Position numbers and translations under genes: made by a program. From NCBI RefSeq assembly GCF_001905465.1, contig NZ_LISX01000002.1, positions 66,713 to 130,712 of the forward strand: DNA of 64,000 bases, written 5' to 3'. Position 1 is the stretch's first letter, and the number at the start of each line of letters is the position of its first letter. This document shows, one piece after another, positions 1-8,695 of this stretch. A model generated the notes under the pieces. The model saw nothing but the letters and a program-made list of their open reading frames with translations, had not been told where the DNA came from and made no database searches. Source of the DNA: Kitasatospora sp. CB01950 (GTDB lineage Bacteria; Actinomycetota; Actinomycetes; Streptomycetales; Streptomycetaceae).

Positions 1-260
1 CGACTCCGACCAACCCACCTCCGCCTCCGGCCAGTTGACCCAAAGCGCATCAACGCCACGCCACGCGCCCGCACGCCCAGGCATCCACCACCCGGCCAAC
101 CCATCGCCGCCATCGGCCAGTTGCATCCGAACGCCTACCGCCGCCTCCGCCCCGGCCAACCCGCCACCGCCAGCGGTTAGTTGCACCCGACCGCCCCCCT
201 CCCCCGCCGACCGACGACCGCCTCCGGCGAGTTCCGCCGCCTCGCCGGAAGGCCTGCCCG
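1..260. repeat. Non-coding low-complexity stretch with three imperfect repeats
   Basis: I see no convincing gene here. Three imperfect copies of a unit that opens CCAACCC and ends near AGTTG(A/C) occur at about 10-41, 96-131 and 156-190. A weaker echo of its middle (CGCCTCCGGCGAGTT) lies at about 219-236. The stretch lies downstream of the ROK gene and may include its 3' untranslated region. It could instead be the end of something that begins outside the window. Confidence 0.4.
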
Positions 261-1421
261 TCAGGCGAGTTGCGCCTCCACGTGGTCGAGCGCCACCCGC
301 ACCGCGCCGAGCGCCACCGCGTCCTCGCCCAGCGCCGAGGAGGCGACCCGGGGCGGCATCGGGCAGAGGGTGTCGAGGGCGTGCTGCACGGGGGCCTGGA
401 CGAGGTCGTCCGCGCGGGAGAACCCGCCGCCGACGACGACGAGTTCGGGGTCGAAGGCGAGGGCGACGGTCGCCGCGCCGAGCGTGATCGCGGCGAGGAA
501 GCGTCCGATCCGCGCGCTGGCCGATCCGTCCCCGGCCCTCGCGGCAGCGATGAGCGCGGTGACGGCCTGTTCGGAGGATTCCGCGTCGGGGTTGTCGACG
601 AGATGCCCGGGCGCGGCGTTCCAGCCGATCTCGGGCAGCGCGCCGATCTCGCCGAGCGAGCCGTTGTGGCCGCGTTGCAGGACGCCGCCGTTGAGGACGC
701 CGACGCCCATCCGCATGCCGGCCAGCAGGTAGACGACGTCGTCCACCTCCTGTGCGACGCCGAGCCAGCGTTCGGCGACGGCGGCGAGCCGGCAGTCGTT
801 CTCGACCAGCACCGGACAGGCGAACGTCCGCCCGAGGGAGCGGGCGAGGTGCAGCCCGGTCCATTCGGGGAGTGCGGAGCTGAGCTTGATGCGGCCGTCG
901 CGGTCGACGATGCCGGTGGTGCCGGCGGTGACCGCCCACAACTGGTCGGCGGCGACGCCCCCGGCCACGAGCGCCGCCTTCGCCGCGGCGCGGGTCGCCG
1001 CCAGCCGGCCCTTGCGCGGGAGCGCCGGGTCGACCTCGATGCGGTGGGTGGCCACCACGTCGCCGTCGAGGTCGGCGAGGACGGCGAGCACCTTGTACTT
1101 GCCGATGTCGAGCCCGAGGACGTGGCCCGCGCCCGGCCGGAAGCGGTAGCTGCGGGCGGGCCGTCCCATCCGGCGTTCGCCGGGGTCGGGGGCGAGTTCG
1201 CCGACCAGGCCGAGCGCGGCGAGCCGGTCGAGGGCGACTTCGACGGTGGGCCGGGACAGTCCGGTCGCGGTCGCGGCCTCGGCGACCTTGACGGCGGGCG
1301 CGGCCGCCGCCCGCACGGCGGCGAGCACCTGCGCCGCGCTGGCCGGCAGTACCGGCACCCGGGCCGTGGCCGGAGCCGGTTCCTCCTCGCCTGCCGAAGT
1401 CGTCGCACGTCCTGCGGTCAT
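261..1421 (-). CDS. ROK-family transcriptional regulator (probable sugar-responsive repressor)
   Basis: A 386-aa protein with an N-terminal winged helix-turn-helix (about residues 30-75, including TGLSRPTVEVALDRL) followed by a ROK domain that begins near residue 100 at GLDIGKYKVLAV. ROK regulators bind sugar effectors and repress uptake operons. The zinc-binding cysteine cluster usual in ROK proteins is absent, and the ExGH sugar-site histidine position reads GEIGAL, so I infer a regulator without kinase activity. The ATG at 1421 is preferred because GAAAGGCAGG precedes it; an upstream extension to 1556 has no good ribosome site. It is divergent from the oxidoreductase and ABC genes at 1656-4413, with a palindromic operator between them (1552-1569). 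That makes it the likely local repressor. Confidence 0.9.
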   Translation of the reverse strand: MTAGRATTSAGEEEPAPATARVPVLPASAAQVLAAVRAAAAPAVKVAEAATATGLSRPTVEVALDRLAALGLVGELAPDPGERRMGRPARSYRFRPGAGHVLGLDIGKYKVLAVLADLDGDVVATHRIEVDPALPRKGRLAATRAAAKAALVAGGVAADQLWAVTAGTTGIVDRDGRIKLSSALPEWTGLHLARSLGRTFACPVLVENDCRLAAVAERWLGVAQEVDDVVYLLAGMRMGVGVLNGGVLQRGHNGSLGEIGALPEIGWNAAPGHLVDNPDAESSEQAVTALIAAARAGDGSASARIGRFLAAITLGAATVALAFDPELVVVGGGFSRADDLVQAPVQHALDTLCPMPPRVASSALGEDAVALGAVRVALDHVEAQLA

Positions 1422-1514
1422 CGATCGCCTGCCTTTCGTAAGTCGCCGGTGGAATCCGGGCCGTGGGGGCCCGGTGACCGTTCGGTCCGTCAGACATCGT
1501 TCCGCGCCAAAGCC

Positions 1515-1544
1515 TTGACGGTGGCCGGTTCTGATCCCCATGAT
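1515..1544 (+). promoter_or_regulatory. Candidate promoter of the sugar operon
   Basis: TTGACG at 1515-1520 is separated by 18 nt from CATGAT at 1539-1544, oriented toward the oxidoreductase gene. The strong palindrome at 1552-1569 lies immediately downstream, where a bound repressor would block transcription. The hexamer match is imperfect, so the promoter itself is tentative. Confidence 0.35.
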
Positions 1545-1551
1545 TCCACAA

Positions 1552-1583
1552 GTCACTTACATAAGTGACCTTGCAAAGTCACT
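1552..1583. promoter_or_regulatory. Palindromic operator, probably for the ROK regulator
   Basis: GTCACTTACATAAGTGAC at 1552-1569 is a perfect 8-bp inverted repeat around a CA centre. The half-site AGTCACT recurs at 1577-1583 after its first copy at 1551-1557. The A/T-rich sequence stands out from the surrounding high-GC DNA. It lies between the divergent ROK and oxidoreductase genes, the expected place for an autoregulatory ROK operator. Confidence 0.7.
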
Positions 1584-1655
1584 CTTCGCACGGCCTGGAC
1601 GTCCGGTGTGCCGTCCGGCCGGAATTCGCCAACTGCCCGGAAAACGGGGTGTGTT

Positions 1656-2951
1656 GTGCCAGACAACCAGGTGACGCCCGTGACGCCCGTGACGCCGGTG
1701 ACGCTGGCGGTCGTCGGGGCGGGGCTGCGCGGCGGGGTCTACGCCCAGAGCGCGCTCCGCGGCGGCCGGGCCAGGATCGTCGCCGTCGCCGAGCCGGACC
1801 CGCAGCGCCGGGCGGCGTTCGCCGCCGCGTACGACGTCCCGCCGGACGCGGTGTTCGCCGACTGGCGCGATCTCGCGGCCCGGCCCCGGCTGGCGGACGC
1901 GGCGGTGGTGGCCACTCAGGACAACCAGCACACCGAGCCGGTGGAGGCGCTGGCCGCGGCCGGCTACCACCTGCTGCTGGAGAAGCCGATGGCGACCACC
2001 GAGGAGGACTGCCTGCGCATCGTGCGGGCCGCCGAGGACGCGGGGGTGCTGCTCGCGGTCTGCCACGTGCTGCGCTACACGACCTACACCCGCACCCTCA
2101 AGGAGCTGATCGACTCCGGTCGGCTCGGCGAGGTGGTGTCGATCCAGCACCTGGAGCCGGTCGGCTGGTGGCACCAGGCGCACTCGTTCGTCCGCGGCAA
2201 CTGGCGGCGCGAGGACGAGTCCTCGCCGAGGCTGCTGGCCAAGTCCTCGCACGACGTGGACTGGCTGCTGTACCTGATGGGCCGCCCGCCCGAGCGGGTG
2301 TCCTCGTTCGGCGGCCTGGTGCACTTCACCGAGCGCAACCGGCCGGCCGCCGCCGCCGACAACTGCCTGGACTGCCCGGTCGAGCCGACCTGCCCGTACT
2401 CGGCGCCCCGGCTGTACCTCGGCTGCCTGGGCGACCCGGACAAGGAGTACTGGCCGCTGGGCGCGGTCACCGCCGACCGCACCGAGGACGGCGTCCGCGC
2501 GGCGCTGCGCACCGGGCCGTACGGGCATTGCGTGTATGCCTGCGACAACGACGTGGTGGACACCCAGGTGGTGGACTTCGACTTCGGCGACGGGCGCACC
2601 GCCTCGTTCACCATGTCGGCGTTCACGCCGCTGGACTTCCGCAAGACCCGGATCTTCGGCACCCGCGGCTACGTCGAGGGCGACGGCGTGCGCCTGTCGG
2701 TGCACGATTTCACCACCGCCGCCTGGGAGTTCATCGACGCCACCGACGTGCCGGGCGCGGACGCCTCGGCCGCGGCCGGGCACGGCGGCGCGGACGACCG
2801 GCTGTTCGAGGCGTTCGTCGACGCCGTCGCGACCGGTGCGGGCGAGCGGATCCGCTCCGGCGGCCGGGAGAGCCTGGCCGCGCACCGCACCGTGTGGGCC
2901 GCGGAGCGGGCCCGCCGCACCGGCACCGTCGTCACTCTCGCCACCCCCTGA
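1656..2951 (+). CDS. Gfo/Idh/MocA-family NAD(P)-dependent oxidoreductase
   Basis: A 431-aa protein with an N-terminal Rossmann fold (VVGAGLRGG, residues about 18-26) and the family's catalytic EKP motif (LLLEKPMATTEEDC). An IDH C-terminal dehydrogenase domain follows. Members oxidise or reduce sugars, inositols or sugar derivatives. A cysteine cluster (CLDCPVEPTCPYS, about residues 236-248) in the C-terminal half resembles a metal-binding insertion seen in a subset of the family. GTG at 1656 is chosen for the GGGG just upstream; an in-frame start at 1608 is possible but lies close to the operator. It is the first gene of the operon containing the broken ABC importer, so a role in processing the imported sugar is inferred. 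Substrate unknown. Confidence 0.88.
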   Translation: MPDNQVTPVTPVTPVTLAVVGAGLRGGVYAQSALRGGRARIVAVAEPDPQRRAAFAAAYDVPPDAVFADWRDLAARPRLADAAVVATQDNQHTEPVEALAAAGYHLLLEKPMATTEEDCLRIVRAAEDAGVLLAVCHVLRYTTYTRTLKELIDSGRLGEVVSIQHLEPVGWWHQAHSFVRGNWRREDESSPRLLAKSSHDVDWLLYLMGRPPERVSSFGGLVHFTERNRPAAAADNCLDCPVEPTCPYSAPRLYLGCLGDPDKEYWPLGAVTADRTEDGVRAALRTGPYGHCVYACDNDVVDTQVVDFDFGDGRTASFTMSAFTPLDFRKTRIFGTRGYVEGDGVRLSVHDFTTAAWEFIDATDVPGADASAAAGHGGADDRLFEAFVDAVATGAGERIRSGGRESLAAHRTVWAAERARRTGTVVTLATP

Positions 2952-3004
2952 CCGACTTTTCCCTCCTCTCCCCCACCGCCACGCCTTCTCGATGGAGAAA
3001 CGTC

Positions 3005-3529
3005 ATGTCCCGTAACCCGTCCCCGGCCACCGCGGCCGCGCTCGCCGCCTCGCTGGCGGCCGTGCTGCTGGTGTCCTCCTGCGGTGTCAAGAACTCCGGT
3101 GGCGCGCAGCACGCCCAGGGCGGTTCGGCCGCCGATGTGGTCTCCGCCGCGAAGGCGCAGGGCCAGGTCGACTACTGGTCGACCTGGGGCGAGAAGGAGC
3201 CGCAGGCCGCGATCTTCAAGGCGGCGGCGGACGACTTCACCGCGCAGACCGGCATCAAGGTGAACATCAAGTACCTGGGCCGGTCCGGCACCACGACGAT
3301 GCCGCAGGCGATCGCCTCGGGCAGCGGTCCGGACATGTTCGACAGCGGCACCGACCACATCGCGGCGTTCGCGGGGCAGCAGTGGCTGTCGGCCGGTCAC
3401 ACCACCGGCGGCGGGGCGCCCGAGCTGGGGTACGCCTCGGCGATGGCGACGTTGTTGACGGTGCTGACCGTCGCGCTGGTGGTGCTGGTGCGCCGGCTGG
3501 GCCGCAGCGACCGACTGGAGATCTCGTGA
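3005..3529 (+). pseudogene. Chimeric remnant: sugar-binding lipoprotein N-terminus joined to the C-terminus of ABC permease 1
   Basis: The first roughly 125 residues are the start of an extracellular sugar-binding lipoprotein: signal peptide with lipobox LVSSC at about residue 27, then a binding-protein fold with GSGPDMFDSGTDH. The sequence then switches in frame, somewhere between about 3380 and 3425, to the end of a MalF-type permease (ELGYASAMATLL, a final membrane helix, RRLGRSD). Normally a binding protein of about 420 aa and a permease of about 300 aa lie here as two genes. Most of both, roughly 1.6 kb, is missing. The short GC-rich word GGCCGG lies at the junction. The 174-aa product could not act as a binding protein or a permease. 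Its stop overlaps the GTG of the next permease by four bases, as in the intact operon. Confidence 0.85.
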
Positions 3530-4413
3530 CCACCAAGACACAACTCCGCACTGTCAGACGGTTCTTCGGCGACCTGGCGGTGCCCGGCGTCGTCAAGGTG
3601 CTGCTGTGGGCGGTGGCCGCGTTCAACGTGTTGCTGCTGGCGTGGACGTTCCTGTCCTCGACGCGCACCTCGCGGGCGCTGTGGTCCTCGCCGCTGGGCG
3701 CGGACGGGCTGGACCTGGGCGGCTACGCGCGGGCCTGGCATGCCGCGGACTTCGCCGGGATGCTGCTCAACACCGTTGTGGTGGTGGGTGTTTCGCTGGT
3801 GGGAATCCTGCTGGTGGCGACCCCGGCGGCGTACATGCTGGCCCGTTCCTCCCGCCGCTCGGCGGCCCCGACGCTGACGTACTTCGCGGCGGGTCTGGCG
3901 CTGCCGGTGCAGGCGGTGCTGATCCCGTACCAGACGCTGGCGTCCTCGGTCAGCCAGTTCATGGTGGACTGGGTGACCGGCTGGTGGGACGACCGGATCT
4001 CGCTGGTGGTGGACGTGGCGATGTCGCTGCCGTTCACGGTGTTCGTGCTGACCGGCTACTTCCGTTCGCTGCCCGCCGAGTTGGAGGAGGCGGCGGCCCT
4101 GGACGGGGCCGGCCCGGTGCGCACCTTCTGGACGGTGATGGTGCCGGTCGCCCGGCCCGGCATGACGACCGTGACGGTGCTGAACGCCATCGGCCTGTGG
4201 AACGAGTTCCTGCTGGTGTCGGTGATGGTGCACGACCCGGCGAAGTTCACCCTGCCCGCCGCCCTGAACCAGCTCAGCAGCACCATGCAGTACACCTCCG
4301 ACTGGGGCGGCCTGTTCGCGGGCGTCACCATCCTGGTCGCGCCGATGGTCGCGCTGTTCTTCTGGTGCGGCCGGCGAATCATGGACGGGATGACCCTCGG
4401 CGCCACCAAGTAG
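3526..4413 (+). CDS. Carbohydrate ABC transporter permease (MalG type)
   Basis: A 295-aa inner-membrane protein with six predicted helices. It carries the binding-protein-dependent permease EAA loop (LPAELEEAAALDGAG, about residues 185-199, then VPVARPG) that docks on the ATPase. This is the second permease of a CUT1 sugar importer. GTG at 3526 overlaps the stop of the preceding gene (GTGA), indicating translational coupling. The gene itself looks intact, but its partners, the binding protein and permease 1, are reduced to a chimera. The importer is therefore probably dead, and no ATPase gene is present (streptomycetes often share MsiK). Confidence 0.9.
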   Translation: MTTKTQLRTVRRFFGDLAVPGVVKVLLWAVAAFNVLLLAWTFLSSTRTSRALWSSPLGADGLDLGGYARAWHAADFAGMLLNTVVVVGVSLVGILLVATPAAYMLARSSRRSAAPTLTYFAAGLALPVQAVLIPYQTLASSVSQFMVDWVTGWWDDRISLVVDVAMSLPFTVFVLTGYFRSLPAELEEAAALDGAGPVRTFWTVMVPVARPGMTTVTVLNAIGLWNEFLLVSVMVHDPAKFTLPAALNQLSSTMQYTSDWGGLFAGVTILVAPMVALFFWCGRRIMDGMTLGATK

Positions 4414-4486
4414 CCGCCCCCTGGGCCGAGTTCGTCTCGGCCTCAGGCAAGGCCCCCGTGAACCCCACTTCAGGAGAGGGCAGGAC

Positions 4487-5292
4487 GTGACCACACCCAC
4501 GAGAAGCCTGAGCGCCCTGGGCGCGCTGACCCTGGCCGCCGCGGCGCTCACCGCCTTCGCGGCCCCGGCCGCGCACGCCGCGGGCACCACCTACTACGTG
4601 TCCGCCTCGGCGGGCAGCGACGCCAACAGCGGCACCTCCCCCGACGCGCCGTGGAAGTCGCTGGCGCAGGTCGGCAAGCAGACCTTCCGGCCCGGCGACA
4701 CGATCGCCTTCCGCTCCGGCGACGCCTGGACCGGCCGGCTCGCCCCGCACGGCTCCGGCACGGCGGGCGCGCCGATCACCTTCACCTCCTACGGCACGGG
4801 CGCCAAGCCCAAGCTGGACGGCCGGGGCGCGGTCGCCTCGGTGGTGCTGCTGTCCAACCAGCACGACGTCATGGTGAGCGGCTTCGATATCGCCAACTCC
4901 GCAGGCCCGATCACGAGTTCGACGCCGTACCGGATCGGCGTCAACGTGTTCGCGCAGGACGTCGGCGCGGTGCCGAACGTCCGCATCACCGACAACTACG
5001 TGCACGACATCGACGCCCCGCCGAACAGCTCCAACCCGGGCTCGGGCGGCATCATCTACACCGTGCGCGGCTCGACCACGCCGACGTACTTCACCGGGCT
5101 GACGGTGCGGAACAACGAGGTGGCGAACATCGCCTCGTACGGCATCTCGGGCTGGTCGACGTGGATGCAGCGCGACGGCTGGACGTCGCTGTGGTCGTTC
5201 CTGGGCGCGCCGACCGGCGAGTACCGGGCGTTCACGCCCAGCACCGGCACGGTGATCAGCGACAACTACGTGCACGGCATCGCGGCCGGCGG
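4487..5292 (+). pseudogene. Secreted right-handed beta-helix protein, 3'-truncated
   Basis: A signal peptide (residues 1-31, ending AAPAAHA) is followed by the typical start of a secreted parallel beta-helix protein (TTYYVSASAGSDANSGTS) and several helix turns (VRITDNYVHDI, VISDNYVHGI). Such proteins are usually polysaccharide lyases or glycan-binding hydrolases of 450-700 aa. Here recognisable sequence ends at about residue 268, and the DNA then continues in another frame as the end of a hexosaminidase. The junction lies at about 5285-5295 in GCGGCCGGCGGG. AGGAGAGGG precedes the GTG start. Any product would carry an out-of-frame tail ending at 5401. Confidence 0.8.
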
Positions 5293-5592
5293 GTCCTCAC
5301 CGCCGCCGACGTGTACGCCTACCGCCCGGTGCCGGCCGGCCTCCCGCCGAGCGCCGCCGCCCACGTCCTCGGCGGCCGGGGCTGCCTGTGGACCGAGCTG
5401 ATGCCGGACAGCCGGCACGTCGAGTACATGGCCTTCCCGCGCCTGTGCACCCTCGCCGAGGTCCTGTGGGGCACCGCCGGCGACTACCCGGAGTTCGCCT
5501 TCCGCCTCGCCGCCCACCTGCGCCGCCTCGACCGCCTCACCACCGCCCACGGCCCCCTGCCGTCCACCCGGCCCGGGGCCGCGGCCTCCTAG
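5293..5592 (+). pseudogene. C-terminal fragment of a GH20 beta-N-acetylhexosaminidase
   Basis: About 99 codons in a different frame from the preceding beta-helix gene. They match the end of family-20 hexosaminidases: VLTAADVYAYRPVP, then GGRGCLWTELMP, HVEYMAFPRLCTLAEVLWG and a final helix. The conserved Trp-Thr-Glu and the PRL...AE segment are diagnostic of the GH20 barrel's last strands. The catalytic Asp-Glu pair and everything upstream are missing, and there is no start codon or ribosome site. It is the 3' scar of a deletion that also removed the end of the beta-helix gene. GH20 genes commonly sit with chitobiose or GlcNAc importers, which hints at the operon's former substrate. Confidence 0.8.
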
Positions 5593-6087
5593 GCACCGAC
5601 ACTTCGAACCACCGCCCTTGCCGACCAGCACGGCCGGGTGGCGGCCGTCCTCCGGGGCGGCCGAGGATCGCGACCGCCTCGGGGGCTTGGCGCCTTTCCC
5701 GCCGGCGCGGTGCGCCGGCCGTTCTCTTCGAGCGGGTCCCAGCCATTGTGATCGGCTCCGGGACGGGGGTACCCGTGGTCCGGGTGGGGCCGAGGCTGCG
5801 CCATGCGGCGCGCGGAACGGCGGCCGGCTCACGCGTGGTGCGCATGGGAGCGGTGTCGCCGGTTGCCGCATGACTTGGGGGGCGTGCATATGGCGGGAAT
5901 GGCATGTGTATGCACCCGGGCCCCCTTCCGCAGGCGCCCCGAGCCGGGTCAGCCTTGTCCTGCACCGCGAAGAAACATCGCCGTGTTCCATGACAAATCG
6001 GTGTGGGTCGGGCGCTTTTGATCCCTCGTCCCACTCCGTGATCAGGGTCTTCCCGAGACCCTGACTCCATCCAGGAAGGACCCGTAG
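5593..6087. other. 495-bp intergenic region with one short inverted repeat
   Basis: No coding region is supported. GTGCATA at 5884-5890 and TATGCAC at 5909-5915 form a 7-bp inverted repeat with an 18-nt spacer, about 170 bp before the next gene. It is a possible operator or hairpin. A ribosome site (AGGAAGG) precedes the next start. Confidence 0.4.
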
Positions 6088-7416
6088 ATGGCCACTCCCG
6101 CGACACCCCAGGGCGGCGACCCGGATGTGGAATGGACCGGCATCCGGACCCTCGGATACGCGAACCGGTTCGCCGTCTGGGACAGCGAGTTCCGCTACGA
6201 CGGCCGGATCCGTGTCCCGATGGGCGTGAAGATCAAGACGATCCGGTACTCGTACACCGGCAACGGGCAGGCAGGCACGGAGGCAATCGAGGTCAAGCGC
6301 GGCCGCGGTGGCATCGACCAGGAGTACGAGGTCATCGACCTCACCTTCCTCGACGACTCCGACCTCATCACCTTCACCCTCCGCGGCGACCTCAACGTCG
6401 ACGCCGACCCGCGCCCGGCCTACAGCCGCACCTACCCGATCCGCATCGACGTCATCCTGGACAACGGGGACGTCCGCACGGTGAATCCGCAGGTCGAGGT
6501 GCTCTCCGGCGCCTGGCAGAAAAGCGACCCGGAGAAGGTGGGACGGCCGTTCGTTCGCCTGCCGTACGACAACAACTGGGGCGGCACGCCCAACAGCCAG
6601 GCAGGCTTCGGCTTCGTCTCGGACAACGGCCGCATCCCCGGCGACAAGTTCATCATCGACCTGGTCAATCTCCGCCAGGGCGAGCCGAACGTGCCGAGCA
6701 ACGGCAGCGACCACGTGTACTACCAGCTCGTCCACGAGGACGGCACACCCTCCCGTTTCACCCTGACCCCGCAGGTGCAGAAGGCGGAGGGCCACCGGGA
6801 CAGCGGGACCGGCCGCAAGGTGACGCTGCCCGCGATCGACCTCCGTCAGCTGGGCGACAGGCCGGGGTACTACCGCTTCCTGGTCTGGCCGCAATCCAGC
6901 AACCCCGACGGCTCGGTGAGCAGCCTCGGTTGGGACCCGGCCAGGGCGGAGGACGCGTTCCAGCTCGGCAGCGTCTACTACCGCTACACGGCCGCCCGCC
7001 CCCAGGGCCGGTTCTCGGTGTCGCCCGGGGGCCCGGTGAACCTGGTCCGTGGCGGCGTCTCCGGCTACGTGGGGGTGGAACTGCAGGCAGTCGCAGACGG
7101 CGGTGTCCCGCCGCAGAAGGTCCGTGTGACCATCCCGCAGGGGAAGGGTCTGCAGGTCGCCGACCGGCTGATCCTGGGAATCGTGCAGGACGGCCAGTGG
7201 CGGGAACTGGGCTCCTACCAGGGAACGTTGTCGCCGGACGGCCAGAGCCTCACCTTCGACGGCATCGACCTGGCGCTGGCCGGGCAGGGCTCGAAGTCCG
7301 GTGCGCTGATCGAGGTGAGCGCCGCCGCCGGCGCCCCGCTGGGAGACACCAGCCTGAGCTTCCAGGTGGGCGACCAGATCTCGGCCTCCTCGCTCATCCA
7401 CGTCGCGGACAGGTAG
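6088..7416 (+). CDS. Unrecognised 442-aa protein, beta-rich
   Basis: I do not recognise the family. The sequence is soluble, has no signal peptide or membrane segment, and is rich in alternating hydrophobic and polar stretches (IKTIRYSYTGNGQ, YPIRIDVILDNGD, KVRVTIPQGKGLQVADRL). That suggests several beta-sandwich domains. An acidic aromatic N-terminal half (about residues 1-230) is followed by Gly/Ser-rich repeats of sandwich type. The start is supported by AGGAAGG. Codon use is less extreme than in neighbours, with more A/T-ending codons. It is followed by a strong hairpin and a glycosyltransferase and lies between a decayed sugar locus and a transposase relic, so recent acquisition is plausible. 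Confidence 0.8.
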   Translation: MATPATPQGGDPDVEWTGIRTLGYANRFAVWDSEFRYDGRIRVPMGVKIKTIRYSYTGNGQAGTEAIEVKRGRGGIDQEYEVIDLTFLDDSDLITFTLRGDLNVDADPRPAYSRTYPIRIDVILDNGDVRTVNPQVEVLSGAWQKSDPEKVGRPFVRLPYDNNWGGTPNSQAGFGFVSDNGRIPGDKFIIDLVNLRQGEPNVPSNGSDHVYYQLVHEDGTPSRFTLTPQVQKAEGHRDSGTGRKVTLPAIDLRQLGDRPGYYRFLVWPQSSNPDGSVSSLGWDPARAEDAFQLGSVYYRYTAARPQGRFSVSPGGPVNLVRGGVSGYVGVELQAVADGGVPPQKVRVTIPQGKGLQVADRLILGIVQDGQWRELGSYQGTLSPDGQSLTFDGIDLALAGQGSKSGALIEVSAAAGAPLGDTSLSFQVGDQISASSLIHVADR

Positions 7417-7478
7417 GCCGGTAGGCCGAGCGTCCTCCGGGCCCTCGCCCCGGCGGGTCGCAGCAACACGAGGGACCA

Positions 7479-7531
7479 CCGCCCGCAGGGCCGGTCAGCG
7501 GTACAACCGCGGCCCGGACCCCTGCGGGCGG
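7479..7531. terminator. Long perfect hairpin after the 442-aa gene
   Basis: CCGCCCGCAGGG at 7479-7490 and its exact complement CCCTGCGGGCGG at 7520-7531 form a 12-bp stem. The 29-nt loop contains a smaller GCGGT/ACCGC hairpin. It lies between the 442-aa gene and the glycosyltransferase and probably terminates transcription. The same 12-mer recurs at 17787, 17864 and 17949. Confidence 0.65.
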
Positions 7532-7582
7532 GGTCGCGTGAACCGCTCATCGCGTCATCCCGACCAGAGGGAGTACTTACAG

Positions 7583-8695
7583 GTGGACACGGTGGCATCC
7601 CGCCCGCACAGGCCGGCCGCGCCCCCCAGGTCACGGAGCATGTCCGTGGTGGCCCGGGTGTACGGATATCCACCGGCCCACAATGCCGGCTCCGAATGGA
7701 TGCTCCACTCGATGCTGCGCCCGCTGGCCGAGCGCGGCCACCGGGTGACGGTCTGGCTCTCCCATCCCGGGAGCATCGAGAAGAGCTACGAGATCGACGG
7801 AGTACGGGTCGTCCCGTACCAGGAGGGCACCGAGTTCGCGGCCGACGCCCAGAAGGCCGACGTGCTGCTCTCCCACTTCGAGAACGTTCCTCTGGTGTCG
7901 GGCCTCGCCGCCGCCCGCCGAATACCCGTGGTGGTGATCTGCCATGACAACTTCGCCACCAGCTTCCACGACGCGGCCGGAGCCGATCTCGTCGTCTACA
8001 ACAGCGAATGGATCCGGCGGGACGGCGAGATCTTCTACGCCCGCTACCCCGACGAGTTCCTGCCCAGGAACACGATCGTCGTCCGCCCTCCCGTGATCGC
8101 AGAGGAGTACCGCACGGAACCGGGCGACTGCGTGACGCTGGTGAACCTGAACGCGGACAAGGGAGGCGAGCTCTTCTGGCAGATCGCCGCATGGACGCCC
8201 GAGTGGAGGTTCCTCGGGGTCCGCGGCGCCTACGGGCAGCAGGTCATGCCGCCACCGCGGCTGCCCAACTGCGAGGTCGTGGACGGCGTACCCGGAAAGG
8301 AGATGCGAGCGCACGTCTACAGCCGCTCGCGCGTGATGCTCATGCCGAGCATCTACGAGTCCTGGGGGCGGGTGGCGGTGGAGGCCTTCGCCTCCGGAAT
8401 CCCGGTGATCGCCCACCCCACCCCCGGGCTGGTCGAGTCCCTCGGTGAGGCGGGGATCTTCGCCTACCGCGACGACCTGAACGCCTGGATCCACTCCCTG
8501 GCGTCACTGCAGGACCCGAAGAACTGGGCAAGGGCCTCCCGCCGCGCCAAGGTACGCTCCGACGAGCTGAGCGCGGCCCCCGATCTCGGCATCTGGTGCG
8601 ACGCCGTCGAGTCGCTGCACGACCCGAGGCGACGGAAGTCCTTCCACCCGGGAGACCGAAGGACGTACAACGCAAGTGGCGTCGGCGCGTCGTGA
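7583..8695 (+). CDS. GT4-type (GT-B fold) glycosyltransferase
   Basis: A 370-aa cytoplasmic protein of the glycosyltransferase family 4 type. The N-terminal domain carries the acceptor-side motif PPAHNAGSEWMLHSML (about residues 32-47). The C-terminal nucleotide-sugar domain carries MPSIYESWGRVAVEAFASG, with the paired glutamates expected of the E-x7-E motif. It transfers a sugar from an activated donor; donor and acceptor cannot be told. GTG at 7583 is preferred over 7538 because AGAGGGAG lies nine bases upstream and 7538 lies against the hairpin. It is a lone glycosyltransferase with no polysaccharide cluster around it. Confidence 0.85.
   Translation: MDTVASRPHRPAAPPRSRSMSVVARVYGYPPAHNAGSEWMLHSMLRPLAERGHRVTVWLSHPGSIEKSYEIDGVRVVPYQEGTEFAADAQKADVLLSHFENVPLVSGLAAARRIPVVVICHDNFATSFHDAAGADLVVYNSEWIRRDGEIFYARYPDEFLPRNTIVVRPPVIAEEYRTEPGDCVTLVNLNADKGGELFWQIAAWTPEWRFLGVRGAYGQQVMPPPRLPNCEVVDGVPGKEMRAHVYSRSRVMLMPSIYESWGRVAVEAFASGIPVIAHPTPGLVESLGEAGIFAYRDDLNAWIHSLASLQDPKNWARASRRAKVRSDELSAAPDLGIWCDAVESLHDPRRRKSFHPGDRRTYNASGVGAS

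Noticed and set aside
50..1408. Long frame overlapping the ROK gene on the same strand
   Set aside because: Arg/Pro/Ser-rich composition without motifs; it is a frame shadow of the ROK gene.
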